Below, piece after piece: positions 38,918 through 49,223 of a stretch of 64,000 nucleotides of DNA. The translations under genes and the position numbers were made by a program. The notes under the pieces are model-generated. The model had not been told where the DNA came from. It saw only the letters and a list, made by a program, of their open reading frames with translations, and made no database searches. The stretch is from positions 19,600 to 83,599 of the forward strand of contig JABHCC010000117.1 of NCBI GenBank assembly GCA_018669475.1, given 5' to 3'. How positions within the stretch are numbered: the first letter of the stretch is position 1; every line of letters starts with the position of its first letter. Source of the DNA: Bacteroidota bacterium (GTDB taxonomy: Bacteria; Bacteroidota; Bacteroidia; Bacteroidales; UBA12481).

Positions 38918-40046
38918 AAAATATAAGATCCTGGTCGTGGACGACATTTCCAAAAACGTTCAGTTATTGGCTAATTTGCTTTCCGAAAAAGGCTATAGTG
39001 TTGAATTTGCATTAAACGGACCTGATGCCATACGGTTGGTTTCTTCTGAAAATTTCGACCTTATTCTGTTAGATATTATGATGCCGGGAATGGATGGTTA
39101 TGAGGTTTGCAAAACAATTAAAAAGGATGAAAGGATTAAAGAAATACCCATCATTTTTCTAACTGCCAAAACAGATATTGAAAGCATTGAAAAAGCATTT
39201 GAATCTGGGGGAATAGATTATGTCAGCAAACCGTTCAATACTAATGAATTATTAGCTCGAGTTAAAACACATGTTGAGCTTAAAAGAAATAAAGACAGGC
39301 TGATAGGAGTTAATAAATGGCTGGAAGAAGAAGTTTTAGCCAGAACCGAAGAGCTTGTCGATGCCAAAGAAAGGGCAGAGGAGTCAGATCGATTAAAATC
39401 GGAATTTCTTGCTTCAATGAGCCATGAAATCAGAACTCCCTTAAACTCCATAGTAGGTTTTTCTGGCCTGATTGCAGAAAGTGCTGCGGATACTGAATGC
39501 AAGGGGTTTTCAGAGATTATCAACCGGCAGAACGAATTGCTTTTGAAAATCATAGATGATATAATTGATTTAGCAAAAGTTGAATCTGGAAAACTTGAAA
39601 TCATTGTAAAAGAATTTGAGCTTAATGAATTTGTAAACAATATGTTTCAAACGTTTAGACGGGAATGTCAACCTTACGTTAAGCTGATTCCAAAAGTAGC
39701 TTTTGACAGATTTATCGTGAATACAGATCCGGATCGACTTAAACAAATTTTCTCAAACTTAATGTCCAATTCAATAAAGTTCACAGAAAAAGGACAAATT
39801 GAAATTGGGTACACCCTTGATAAACAAAACAAAGTAATCTTTCATGTATCCGATACTGGGATTGGAATCCCTGAGGATAAATGTGACATAATATTTGGTC
39901 GATTTGCTAAGCTCGATAAGTTTACCCAGGGAACTGGTCTTGGACTAGCAATTGTAAAGAACATCATCGAAGGCATGGAAGGAAAAATATGGATGGAATC
40001 TGAAATTGGAAAAGGATCAACTTTCTATTTTAGTTTACCTGTGTGA
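38907..40046 (+). CDS. Hybrid REC-HisKA-HATPase histidine kinase
   Basis: 379 aa. REC LILLDIMMPGMDGYEVCK, H box FLASMSHEIRTPLNSIVGFSGLI, DTGIGIPEDKCDIIFGRFAKLD, GTGLGLAIVKNI. Confidence 0.93.
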   Translation: MEDEKYKILVVDDISKNVQLLANLLSEKGYSVEFALNGPDAIRLVSSENFDLILLDIMMPGMDGYEVCKTIKKDERIKEIPIIFLTAKTDIESIEKAFESGGIDYVSKPFNTNELLARVKTHVELKRNKDRLIGVNKWLEEEVLARTEELVDAKERAEESDRLKSEFLASMSHEIRTPLNSIVGFSGLIAESAADTECKGFSEIINRQNELLLKIIDDIIDLAKVESGKLEIIVKEFELNEFVNNMFQTFRRECQPYVKLIPKVAFDRFIVNTDPDRLKQIFSNLMSNSIKFTEKGQIEIGYTLDKQNKVIFHVSDTGIGIPEDKCDIIFGRFAKLDKFTQGTGLGLAIVKNIIEGMEGKIWMESEIGKGSTFYFSLPV

Positions 40047-40097
40047 ATTCAGCAAATGCCGGACAGTTCTTAGGTTAAAATTACTAACTGGTTTTTC

Positions 40098-40456
40098 ATG
40101 AAACATTTCCCGATCACCATGTTCAAATAGGTTTAAAAAAAGAAATCGGTGATTTATATCCAATTGTAAAGATTATGTCTTTTACCAGTTATGTTGAAGG
40201 TTGGGCAAGATATTGTGAGCAATTTGCTGAAGAAATGGCTATAAACCTATATTACAGAAGTATTACCATGCCAGCTCAACTTGCATCTTATAATGTTGGC
40301 GGTGAAGAAATTAAAGCACTTATAAGTATTGCAGAAAAAGAATTGGGCGATAAATTTGATATCAGGGAATTTCATAAAAGAATATTAGAAAATGGTGCAA
40401 TCCCCCTTATTGCACTTCGAACTGTTATTAATCAATGGATTGAAGAGAAGAACTAA
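40098..40456 (+). pseudogene. DUF885-like protein, C-terminal remnant
   Basis: Plus-strand reading HETFPDHHVQIGLKKEIGDLYPIVKIMSFTSYVEGWARYCEQFAEEMA...NGAIPLIALRTVINQWIEEKN*; the bulk of the protein is missing upstream. Confidence 0.75.
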
Positions 40457-40654
40457 CACCCCCGGCAACACAAGATTTAACAATGATGTAAAATTCCCGA
40501 ACAGGTAACGACTGATATAGTGACGTTTAATGACATTTTGCTCCTTTTTGAAATAACACTTTGTCATTAATGTTCGTTGGTTCACAAGTACCCCTCATAC
40601 AGAATAGTGTGGTCTTCATATATACTTTGGTCAACTCAAAAAAGGACGAGACAA

Positions 40655-40680
40655 CTAACCGAATAACCGAATAACCGTAT
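40655..40680. repeat. 8-bp tandem repeat (ATAACCGA)n
   Basis: AACCGAATAACCGAATAACCGTAT. Confidence 0.6.
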
Positions 40681-40755
40681 TTGGAGAGAACAACTCTTTA
40701 TTATAGCTTTGCTAATACTTAGCCAGAAACCCTTTTCAAGCTAATAATCCTTTGT

Positions 40756-41058
40756 ATGGTTAACAATCATAAAAATCGAATTCATTTTTACAAATCCTTG
40801 CATGGAAGTGGTTTGCGATATTCAGGGATGACCAATAGAAAAGGAAAAATAATCGGTAAACGGAATAAATATGGCCTGTTCGGACGGAAAGTCTATTACA
40901 TAGATGTCCGTTTTGATCAAAAGTATAACTATCATGGACATGATCAATTTGAATATCCGGTTGATTCTGATTTATTCGAAGATGTGATCATCGGAGCCTT
41001 TGTAAGAGGTGAATTCGAACAAATCCCAGATGGCCTAAGACCATTATTCCTATACTAA
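40756..41058 (+). CDS. Small hypothetical protein
   Basis: 100 aa ORF with ordinary composition; no family recognised. Confidence 0.5.
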   Translation: MVNNHKNRIHFYKSLHGSGLRYSGMTNRKGKIIGKRNKYGLFGRKVYYIDVRFDQKYNYHGHDQFEYPVDSDLFEDVIIGAFVRGEFEQIPDGLRPLFLY

Positions 41059-41086
41059 ACCGAGTAACAGAGTAACAGAGTAACCG
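41058..41086. repeat. 8-bp tandem repeat (GAGTAACA)n between convergent genes
   Basis: CCGAGTAACAGAGTAACAGAGTAACCGA. Confidence 0.6.
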
Positions 41087-41091
41087 ATCCC

Positions 41092-42120
41092 TCACCCCTT
41101 CGGCCATGTATCAGTCAATCGATACCCCTGCGGCCAGGGATCATCGGGGTCAAGCATGATCTGATGAGTGCCCGTTACCCATGCCCCGCCACGAACGCTT
41201 GGAGTAATGGCCAGGTTCTCTCCGATCATGGTTTCGGTAATAATCGAGCATTCGAATTTTGATCCTATTATGGATTCAGCAATATATGTGTCACCGACCT
41301 TCATTTGTGCCTTTGCATGCATAACAGCCATTCTGGCTGAGCATCCGGTACCAGTGGGGCAGCGATCGAGTTTTCCCGGATCAATGACAACTGTATTCCT
41401 TCCGCAAAAAGCTCCGTTAATCAGCTGAACGGGTTTGGTGAACTGGCAGAAAGAGATTCCTTCCCAGCCTGAATCACCGGGATGAACGAATCCAATCTGT
41501 TCATTTGCCGCTCTGGTAATCCTGATTCCTGTGTCGGCTAATTCTTTGGCCTCATCCGGGAGGATATCAAAACCTAGCGCCTCAGCATCAACAATAACGA
41601 AACTGTCTCCTCCATAGGCAGTATCTACGATTAGCGTTCCCAATCCTTCAACTTCAAGGTTTACACCTAGTTTATCAGCAAAAGAAGGAACGTTCTGGAT
41701 TTGTATACTCTTTGCTTTACCGTTTTCACAATAGGCTTTCACTGCAACCAGGCCACCCGGAGCTTCAAGGAAGAAATTAGTCTCTGGTTCGTGCATTTCC
41801 ACTAAACCTGTATCCAGAAGTACGGTAGATACACATATGGAATTTGATCCGGACATTGGAGGTGTATGCTCAGGTTCCATGATGATGAAACCGTATTGCG
41901 CTTTTGGATTGATGGCGGGAACCAGCAGGTTAATATGCTTGAAAACGCCTCCACGGGGCTCATTTAGTACGAAATTTCTTAAGGTCTTATCCCGATCGAT
42001 CCATCTCGACTGCTCCCATATAGTGTCTCCGGGAGGTACCGGAACTCCACCTACAATTACATTGCCTACTTCTCCTTCGGCATGGCATGAAACCATATGA
42101 ATGACTTTGCTCGATCTCAT
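41092..42120 (-). CDS. Proline racemase superfamily protein (4-hydroxyproline epimerase / 3-hydroxyproline dehydratase-like)
   Basis: 342 aa. [87 protein letters not shown]. Confidence 0.88.
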   Translation of the reverse strand: MRSSKVIHMVSCHAEGEVGNVIVGGVPVPPGDTIWEQSRWIDRDKTLRNFVLNEPRGGVFKHINLLVPAINPKAQYGFIIMEPEHTPPMSGSNSICVSTVLLDTGLVEMHEPETNFFLEAPGGLVAVKAYCENGKAKSIQIQNVPSFADKLGVNLEVEGLGTLIVDTAYGGDSFVIVDAEALGFDILPDEAKELADTGIRITRAANEQIGFVHPGDSGWEGISFCQFTKPVQLINGAFCGRNTVVIDPGKLDRCPTGTGCSARMAVMHAKAQMKVGDTYIAESIIGSKFECSIITETMIGENLAITPSVRGGAWVTGTHQIMLDPDDPWPQGYRLTDTWPKG

Positions 42121-43610
42121 TGTTTGTATTTTAGTACCCGATGTGTTTGATTCTTACTTATGTCCGTGCTGATTATTCTCACCAGATACCATCCTGCCGG
42201 ATAGTATTCCATATTAAAATGCATCTGACCAGCTTCTGTTCGGATGTCCTTATAAATTCTCCCATCTGATCCGTAAATAATTATTCTGGCTCCATCCGGT
42301 AGGTTATTAATGAAAATATTTTCTCCTGCCGGATTAGGAAAGATGCTTATTTGATCTGCTTCCGGATGAAGTATTCCGGTGTTACTAATGCTTATGTCCT
42401 GACTAAAAGAATCCCAGCTTTTGATCTCATTCTCAATGTATAATGTTACTGTAAAATTACCTGATGAGGGATAAGTATGGCTTGGGTTTGGATCCTGGCT
42501 GCTATGTCCGTCCCCAAAATCCCACAACCATGATTGGGCATCAGAACTTGCATCGTGGAAGGCAATATTCAGTCCTTCAGGTGTATATGTAAATCCGGCT
42601 TGAGGTTTATGCTGTTGATAGAAAAAATCGCTTGCTTTTTCAATTGTTGTACCCCAATATTGATTTGGAACAGGGGCCCAGTTACCATTTGATACACCGT
42701 AGAACTCATGGCCTTCGCCTTCAACAAACCATGTTTGAAAATTATCTGATCCCAACCCAGATAATCTTGCACTGATCGGATTACTGCCATAAGTAGCACT
42801 GAAGGCGGGATATCCGAATGGTGAACCAATATTGAAAGGAACAATATCATCACTGGTGCCATGAATCAAGTAAACAGGAGTATCGTCTTTTGCCAGTATC
42901 AGATCAGTATGTTTTAGGGCACCCCACAAACTGAAAATTGCATCAGGATTACCGTTCTGGTCCAGATTTGTTCCTATATCATAAGAACCCAGATCTGGTG
43001 CTGTAATCTGATTGAAAGGAAGAATTGGATTATTGTAAGAATATGTGTTCGCCTGAGTTGGCTTTTCAGTGGCATCATTCATGTACACGCTTTGGAGACA
43101 GATAAATGCCCCAGCACTTGATCCTGCCATATAAATACGGCTGGGATCAATGCCATAGCTACTGGCATTTGCCCGCAAAAACCGCACGGCTGACCGGCCA
43201 TCCTGCAGCCCCCTGTAAACGGCCCTTGTTGTACTGGCTTCGCTGGAAATATACATTCCCAGACGATAATCAATTGTTGCAGTGACATAACCTTTCCGGG
43301 CCAGACTATCGCAGAAAGCCTCCATATCGTCGTGATTGCGATTTCCGGAGATGAAAGCACCACCATGAATGAATATTATTGCTGGTCTGAGCGATAAATT
43401 ATCATCAGATGGTTGGTAAATATCCATTTTGTAATCGACTATGCTGGTATTACTTTCATCATTAAACAAACCATTGAGCCTGGGTGCCTGTGTGTACACC
43501 ACATCTGTGTTTACAGTTATATTTGTGAATAATGATTCAGTGTAACGATAATCCTGGGCCTGAAGGCTAAAGGTAGCCATAGCAAGAAAAATGAATATAA
43601 AATTCTTCAT
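42117..43610 (-). CDS. Secreted alpha/beta hydrolase (esterase-like) with PKD domain and T9SS-type C-terminus
   Basis: [35 protein letters not shown] ([30 protein letters not shown]), tail [20 protein letters not shown]... Signal start [19 protein letters not shown] at 43610. Confidence 0.88.
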   Translation of the reverse strand: MKNFIFIFLAMATFSLQAQDYRYTESLFTNITVNTDVVYTQAPRLNGLFNDESNTSIVDYKMDIYQPSDDNLSLRPAIIFIHGGAFISGNRNHDDMEAFCDSLARKGYVTATIDYRLGMYISSEASTTRAVYRGLQDGRSAVRFLRANASSYGIDPSRIYMAGSSAGAFICLQSVYMNDATEKPTQANTYSYNNPILPFNQITAPDLGSYDIGTNLDQNGNPDAIFSLWGALKHTDLILAKDDTPVYLIHGTSDDIVPFNIGSPFGYPAFSATYGSNPISARLSGLGSDNFQTWFVEGEGHEFYGVSNGNWAPVPNQYWGTTIEKASDFFYQQHKPQAGFTYTPEGLNIAFHDASSDAQSWLWDFGDGHSSQDPNPSHTYPSSGNFTVTLYIENEIKSWDSFSQDISISNTGILHPEADQISIFPNPAGENIFINNLPDGARIIIYGSDGRIYKDIRTEAGQMHFNMEYYPAGWYLVRIISTDISKNQTHRVLKYKQ

Positions 43611-43656
43611 AAGACAGAGTGTAGAGGTATCTGCCATGAAGATAGGGAAAGCTCAA

Positions 43657-43799
43657 CGTGACGCCAAATCGTGACGCCGAATCGTGACGCGAAATCGTGA
43701 CGCCAAATGCGTGACGCCAAATCGTGACGCCGAATCGTGACGCCGAATCGTGACGCGAAATCGTGATGCCGAATCGTGACGCCCGACGTGACGCCGGAC
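43657..43799 (+). repeat. 13-bp tandem repeat (CGTGACGCC-RAAT), about 11 units
   Basis: Core CGTGACGCC followed by AAAT/GAAT, counted by eye; same 9-mer core as 61311-61427. Confidence 0.9.
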
Positions 43800-43801
43800 T
43801 T

Positions 43802-43870
43802 CGGACCCCGGACTCCGGACCCTGGACTCCGGACCCTGGACCCTGGACCCTGGACCCTGGACCCCGGACC
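43802..43870 (+). repeat. 7-bp tandem repeat (GGACCCC/GGACCCT)n
   Basis: CGGACCCCGGACTCCGGACCCTGGACTCCGGACCCTGGACCCTGGACCCTGGACCCTGGACCCCGGACC. Confidence 0.9.
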
Positions 43871-43943
43871 TTTCCCCGGTATAGAAAAAACTCTGATGAA
43901 AAGAATAATTGCTTAACTTCAGACCTTAACGAAATACTATATT

Positions 43944-44258
43944 ATGAGGAAAGTATTAGGAGTTGTTATTATTTTGGCTGCCATAGTATCTTGTAAATCA
44001 GGAGGTGATAGTAAGAAGGAGCTGAGTACTGAACCGATTGCCATGGAAATAGGTATTGAAGGAATGTCATGCAATGGCTGTGTCGCTACTGTTGAGTCAA
44101 GCGTTAAGCAGATTGGAGATGGAATTACTTCGGTAAAGGTCAACCTGGAAAAGAAAAACGCATTGATTGAGTATGTTCCTGCAAAGGTTGATGCAACAAA
44201 GATCAAAGAAGCCATAGAGCTAAATGGCTACAAAGTAAGCCTACCAGATTCTCAGTAG
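43944..44258 (+). CDS. Heavy-metal-associated (HMA)-domain lipoprotein
   Basis: 104 aa. Lipobox ILAAIVSCKSG; IEGMSCNGCVATVESSV (MxCxxC). Confidence 0.88.
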   Translation: MRKVLGVVIILAAIVSCKSGGDSKKELSTEPIAMEIGIEGMSCNGCVATVESSVKQIGDGITSVKVNLEKKNALIEYVPAKVDATKIKEAIELNGYKVSLPDSQ

Positions 44259-44334
44259 ACCAAGGACCAAGGACAGACCAACGACCAACGACCAACGACT
44301 AACGACCCCGGACCCCGGACCCCGAACCCCGAAC
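44258..44334 (+). repeat. Composite 7-bp repeat arrays (CCAAGGA, ACCAACG, ACCCCGG)
   Basis: GACCAAGGACCAAGGACAGACCAACGACCAACGACCAACGACTAACGACCCCGGACCCCGGACCCCGAACCCCGAAC, just upstream of the ATG at 44347. Confidence 0.9.
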
Positions 44335-44346
44335 AATTTTTAAACT

Positions 44347-45513
44347 ATGAAATCACGAAAACTCTTAATGATACCCGGCCCAATTGAATTTACTCCTGAA
44401 GTGATGCAAGTTTTTGGGGCACATACTGATAGTCATGTATCGGTTGATTTTATAAATAGTTTTGGCCATTCGCTTGAACTAATGCGTGAAGTATGGATGT
44501 GTCCTTCAGGTCAGCCTTTTATTGTGGCCGGATCGGGTACTCTTGCGATGGATATGGCCGGCGCGAATCTGATAGAGCACGGTGACAAAGCTTTAGTTAT
44601 TTCAACCGGATATTTTGGTGAAAGATATGCTGAGCTGCTAAAGCGTTATGGTGCTGATGTGAAAGTGTTAAGAGCCGGCATTGGAAAAGTTGTGCCTCAT
44701 GAGCTGATAGAAAAGGAATTAGCTGGTAATGATTATAAGCTTATGACTTTTACTCATGTGGATACATCAACTGCCGTGCGTGTGGATCCAGAACCTATTG
44801 GATTATTAGGTAAAAAATATGATGTGCTTACCATTCTTGATGGAGTATGCTCAGTTGCCGGGGAGGAAATCCGGCAGGAGGAGTGGGGTATTGATGTAGT
44901 TTTGACGGCTTCGCAGAAAGCTATTGGTGTACCGCCCGGGTTAGCTCTTTTAGTAGCTTCTCAAAAAGCAATGGAGGTTTGGAGAAAGCGTAAACATCCG
45001 GTAGGAAATTATTATGCTGACTGGATGAATTGGTTACCTATAATGCAAGCTTATGAAATAAGGAAACCTGCCTATTTTGGTACTCCGGCAGTTAATTTGG
45101 TTGCTGCCCTTGAAGTTAGCCTGATGCAAATTCTCGATGAAGGATTAGAAACCCGCTTCAGACGTCATGAGAAATGTGGGAATGCTTTCAGAGCTGCATT
45201 CTCTGGCTTGGGGATGAAGCAAATTCCTGTGAGAGATGATATTGCAGCTAATACTCTGTCAGCTCCTTATTATCCTGATGGGATAATGGGTTTACAACTA
45301 ATTGCCGATATGAATAAAGCAGGAGTTATTGTTGCTGGAGGATTGCATCCTGATAACAGAACTGAATATTTTCGGATCGGTCACATGGGAGCAATTGCCC
45401 CTAATGATATTCTGGCTACCCTTGGTGCATTGGAACAAAGCCTCTGGAAGGGCGGATATGAGTTTACCTGTGGTGCCGGGTTATCGGCCGCCCAGTCTGA
45501 ACTAGAATTCTAA
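44347..45513 (+). CDS. Class V aminotransferase (alanine-glyoxylate / serine-pyruvate aminotransferase-like)
   Basis: 388 aa. LLMIPGPIEFTPEVM, SGTLAMDMAGANLIEHGDKALVISTGYFGERYAEL, LTASQKAIGVPPGLAL. Confidence 0.9.
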   Translation: MKSRKLLMIPGPIEFTPEVMQVFGAHTDSHVSVDFINSFGHSLELMREVWMCPSGQPFIVAGSGTLAMDMAGANLIEHGDKALVISTGYFGERYAELLKRYGADVKVLRAGIGKVVPHELIEKELAGNDYKLMTFTHVDTSTAVRVDPEPIGLLGKKYDVLTILDGVCSVAGEEIRQEEWGIDVVLTASQKAIGVPPGLALLVASQKAMEVWRKRKHPVGNYYADWMNWLPIMQAYEIRKPAYFGTPAVNLVAALEVSLMQILDEGLETRFRRHEKCGNAFRAAFSGLGMKQIPVRDDIAANTLSAPYYPDGIMGLQLIADMNKAGVIVAGGLHPDNRTEYFRIGHMGAIAPNDILATLGALEQSLWKGGYEFTCGAGLSAAQSELEF

Positions 45514-48134
45514 TTCAGGATCAGCTTCTGATAAAACACTTCAGAATCAGTTTGTATTCGAAGGTAGTAGATACCTGGCCGAACAGCTGATATGTTTATG
45601 TTTTCCTGATAATCCCCTGCAGGAACCTCAATTTGTTTAGCAATGATCTCCTGACCTGACAGTGAAATAAGTGAATACAATACTTTTCCTCCATTTGCAA
45701 GGCTGAGATTCATGTTAAGCTGCTCATGAGCAGGATTTGGATAAACAAAGACAGATTCTTCAAGAGGCAAATCTTCAACATTTGTTATTTTAATGCTTAC
45801 TAAATTTTCAGTTGTGTCATTTTTGCAAATATGATTGATTGCAATTAACTGAACCACATAATCTCCCGAAAGTGCATAGGTGCGAGATGGTTCCTCCTGG
45901 GTTACCTTCATTCCATCTCCGAAATCCCACATATAGGCAGTGGCATATGTTGAGGTATTTCTGAATGTGACGGTTTTATGATTGATTGTTTTACTGAATC
46001 TGGCTGTGGGCGGACGAACGATATTGACGACTTCTTCTTTAGCTATTTCGTCTAATCCGTTGAGAATGAGATTGACAGTTTTCGGACCGCTTGATTTGTA
46101 TACTACTGTGTGAGGTCCTTCAGTGTCGGCGTACCGGGGATCAGCTCCAACTCCAAAATCCCAGGAGTAAGTATTGCGTGTACCGGTGGAGTGATCGGTG
46201 AAAATTACTGCAGTATTCAGACATATTTCTTCCACATCGCATGTGAAATCAGGTACTCCCGGATTGGCAATATTTGTAATTTTTATATTATCAATTCCGG
46301 CTCCATATCCTACACCGCCGTTGTCAGTATAGTAAAATGCCAGTTGAACATTTTCGGTGAGGGCTCCATCCGGCAGGTAAGTTTTAAAATTTGTCCAGTT
46401 ATCATAGCTTTTCGTGGACTCTAGTTCATGGAATTCTATCCATTCATTATCTCCAAAAATTCTGTACATAAGATAGAGGTGATCAATATCCTGCCATTGT
46501 CTGAGAATGTAATCGAAAGATAAAACCAGGTGAGTGGAGCCTGAAAAATCGAAACCATTTGAGATCATATAATCTGAAACCACAACGTTATTTCCGGCCA
46601 CTCCTGAGTTGATTCCGATAAATTTATTATTGTCATCAGTACCCATGTCCAGTTCATTTGCTGTACCCCAGTTAAAGCCAGTATTTGTACCGCTGATTTC
46701 CCAGCCATTAAAACCATCTGCAAAGCCTTGCTCAAAAGGAATAGTGAAACCTTCAGCTGCCTGTGCAGATATGGCCTGGGTTTGATCAGACTCATAATCA
46801 GCAGTGTCGGTCTCGTAAACTGAAGATATCGAGTAGTTATAAAGAACCCCGTTTACAGCAGTAATATCAGTATAAGAAGTTTCAGTAGACTCTCCCACAA
46901 GGCTGCCATTACGGTAAATTTTGTATCCCGAAAGATCGCGATGATATTGAGAGGTCCAGGCCATGGCGACTTGTGAATCACCGGCTAATGCGGCCACATT
47001 GTATGGTCGATCCCACATCATCATGGTGTTAGGATAAATACCTTTCACACAGCCCTGAGATTCTGAGAAGTTGTGTGAGCCGGGTGTAAGCGAGGTAACA
47101 ATAAAATATCCATTACTGGATCCACTCCAACCCCAATTGACATGAAAAAAGTCCCCCTCAAAACCATCAAAGTTGAAAGCATGGCCTCCGGAGCCTTGTC
47201 CACGATATATTATAGGACGTCCATTGATCAGTTCATTCTTCACCATATTGGTCCAGTTTTTCACTGTTCCATAGTCTGACATGGTTTGATATGTGATTCT
47301 GTCAGGGCTGTAGGAAAAATTATCTCTTAGCAGGGTACGACATCTGTGTGTGCTGGCTCCTGAACCACCAGGTGCATAATTCATATGCAGGGCAATACCT
47401 GCATACAACATTAATGTTGCAATATTGTCATTGGGAGAATTCATTGGCATGGCTGCCCAATCAAGTTTAACTGTATCAAGATTTACAGCAAAATCGCCAT
47501 ATTCTCCATGTGTATATTCGTGCAGACCCTGGCAGGTGTCGGGCCATGCCCAGTGACGCATGATCTGAACCATGGCTACAGCCACACATCCGGTAGGTGT
47601 ATTGTCGGGAGTAAATGCATTGTATCCGGCACCCTGTCCCCAGGTAACCTCCATCATCGGTTCAACCGACTCAGCGGTTTGCATACCTTTGAGTTGTCCT
47701 GTTTTTAAGTTTGTCCAGCCAGGATGCTGCCCTCCTGACTTGAGTGAATTATCACGGTTGTCGGCTATTTCAGATTTGTAGAGATCAAGAAATTCCTTTG
47801 CAGGAAGATTATTGTTCAGATCATCTCCATTTGACTCAAAACTATATGCCAGAACAGGTGAATTTAGTTTATCGGCTGATACCCAGACGAATCCTAAAGG
47901 CTTTATCCGGAAACGATATATGATGGCCAGTTTTTCATGAGATAAACTATCAACAAATTCAAGAGATTGAACTGAATATGCTGTTTTTTGCTTATTTTCC
48001 AACCAGTTATGAGCAACAAGAGATGCCTCTTCAATGTTTACTTTTTGTGCATGCGAAGAAATAAATATAAATAGCAAGGATAAGATAATCAGACTCTTCT
48101 GGAATATTCTGGTCATTTTTACTGTATTTTTCAA
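45510..48134 (-). CDS. C10-family (streptopain-like) cysteine peptidase with PKD domains and T9SS-type C-terminus
   Basis: 874 aa. TPTGCVAVAMVQIMRHWAWP (Cys), GQGSGGHAFNFDGFEG (His), PKD YMWDFGDGMKVTQEEPSRTY, tail VFVYPNPAHEQLNMNLSL...YYLRIQTDSEVFYQKLILN. Confidence 0.92.
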   Translation of the reverse strand: MKNTVKMTRIFQKSLIILSLLFIFISSHAQKVNIEEASLVAHNWLENKQKTAYSVQSLEFVDSLSHEKLAIIYRFRIKPLGFVWVSADKLNSPVLAYSFESNGDDLNNNLPAKEFLDLYKSEIADNRDNSLKSGGQHPGWTNLKTGQLKGMQTAESVEPMMEVTWGQGAGYNAFTPDNTPTGCVAVAMVQIMRHWAWPDTCQGLHEYTHGEYGDFAVNLDTVKLDWAAMPMNSPNDNIATLMLYAGIALHMNYAPGGSGASTHRCRTLLRDNFSYSPDRITYQTMSDYGTVKNWTNMVKNELINGRPIIYRGQGSGGHAFNFDGFEGDFFHVNWGWSGSSNGYFIVTSLTPGSHNFSESQGCVKGIYPNTMMMWDRPYNVAALAGDSQVAMAWTSQYHRDLSGYKIYRNGSLVGESTETSYTDITAVNGVLYNYSISSVYETDTADYESDQTQAISAQAAEGFTIPFEQGFADGFNGWEISGTNTGFNWGTANELDMGTDDNNKFIGINSGVAGNNVVVSDYMISNGFDFSGSTHLVLSFDYILRQWQDIDHLYLMYRIFGDNEWIEFHELESTKSYDNWTNFKTYLPDGALTENVQLAFYYTDNGGVGYGAGIDNIKITNIANPGVPDFTCDVEEICLNTAVIFTDHSTGTRNTYSWDFGVGADPRYADTEGPHTVVYKSSGPKTVNLILNGLDEIAKEEVVNIVRPPTARFSKTINHKTVTFRNTSTYATAYMWDFGDGMKVTQEEPSRTYALSGDYVVQLIAINHICKNDTTENLVSIKITNVEDLPLEESVFVYPNPAHEQLNMNLSLANGGKVLYSLISLSGQEIIAKQIEVPAGDYQENINISAVRPGIYYLRIQTDSEVFYQKLILN

Positions 48135-48173
48135 TTCAAAGATAATTATTTCAGAGAGTATAACGTTATTAAA

Positions 48174-49187
48174 ATGTTTATGCTAAGATACCTGCTAATA
48201 CTACTGCTGATAGGGACTTCAGGTTGGACTACCCGAAATAGTCTGAATTTTGCTGTTAAATATCAGAATCCGGATCGCCAGGTGATTGCTGAAGTGATTG
48301 ATATGTTAGAAGATCACTATCAACGTATTGCTGTTGAGGTTGGATCAGATATCAATCATCGGGTTGAAGTATATATTCATCCTGACCGACACAGTCTTCT
48401 TCAATCATCCGGTCTGCGTTTGGCTTCTGAATGGTTAGTTGGTGTGGCAATTAATGATCGGGAGATTCATCTGATCAGCCCTTTAAATCCACCCGGAAAT
48501 CATGATTCTGAATCTGTTATGGATGGGTTAATTCATGAACTTGTTCATATATGTGTTGCCAACGCGGGGGATGCGGAATTGCCGCTTTGGCTGAACGAAG
48601 GTCTGGCGGTTTATCATGCAGGGCAATACCGTTTTGCACAGGAAGTGCCGGGCTTGGTCAGGGAAAGGATTTTCTTCCCCAGTCTTAATACTTTGTCAGA
48701 GTCTGAGGGATTTGATCGTGAGCATGGATATTCTCTTTCTTATACTATTGTTGAATTTATGATGCGGGAGTATGGGCCTGAGCGTGTTCGCGCTTTTATA
48801 AAAAATTATCCAAATTACAATGTGCTTGGCCTCAGGAGTGAAATGGAATTAGAGAATGCATGGCACTATTATCTGAAATACAATTATGCTGATCCGCCTG
48901 CCTTGCAACAATGGGTAGATCACAATGAGAATATTTTTCATGCCACTCTGGATCCTAATCCTGTACTGGAATATGCAAAACTTGATTTCACAGCTATGGG
49001 AGATGAAGATTTCATTCTACGAGTATTAGATCCATGGGGCAGAAGAATGCAAACCCTTTTTTACCGACCAATTATTGCGGGATTTCACACTTTCAGAATT
49101 GATGCAACAAAATTTCCGGATGGGATATTCTATCTTGAAATGACTCATGGAGATTCTCAGCAATTAATACGTTTCACTACAGAATAG
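48174..49187 (+). CDS. Secreted zinc-peptidase-like (peptidase MA-like) protein
   Basis: 337 aa. GLIHELVHICVANAGDAELPLWLNEGLAVYHAG (HExxH...E); FlgD-like C-terminus. Confidence 0.75.
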   Translation: MFMLRYLLILLLIGTSGWTTRNSLNFAVKYQNPDRQVIAEVIDMLEDHYQRIAVEVGSDINHRVEVYIHPDRHSLLQSSGLRLASEWLVGVAINDREIHLISPLNPPGNHDSESVMDGLIHELVHICVANAGDAELPLWLNEGLAVYHAGQYRFAQEVPGLVRERIFFPSLNTLSESEGFDREHGYSLSYTIVEFMMREYGPERVRAFIKNYPNYNVLGLRSEMELENAWHYYLKYNYADPPALQQWVDHNENIFHATLDPNPVLEYAKLDFTAMGDEDFILRVLDPWGRRMQTLFYRPIIAGFHTFRIDATKFPDGIFYLEMTHGDSQQLIRFTTE

Positions 49188-49223
49188 TGTAATTAGTATA
49201 GCCATAAGCCACTACTATTCTAC

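Noticed and set aside
43657-43870. Possible CRISPR array
   Set aside because: Units are contiguous short repeats without unique spacers, and no cas genes are present in the window.
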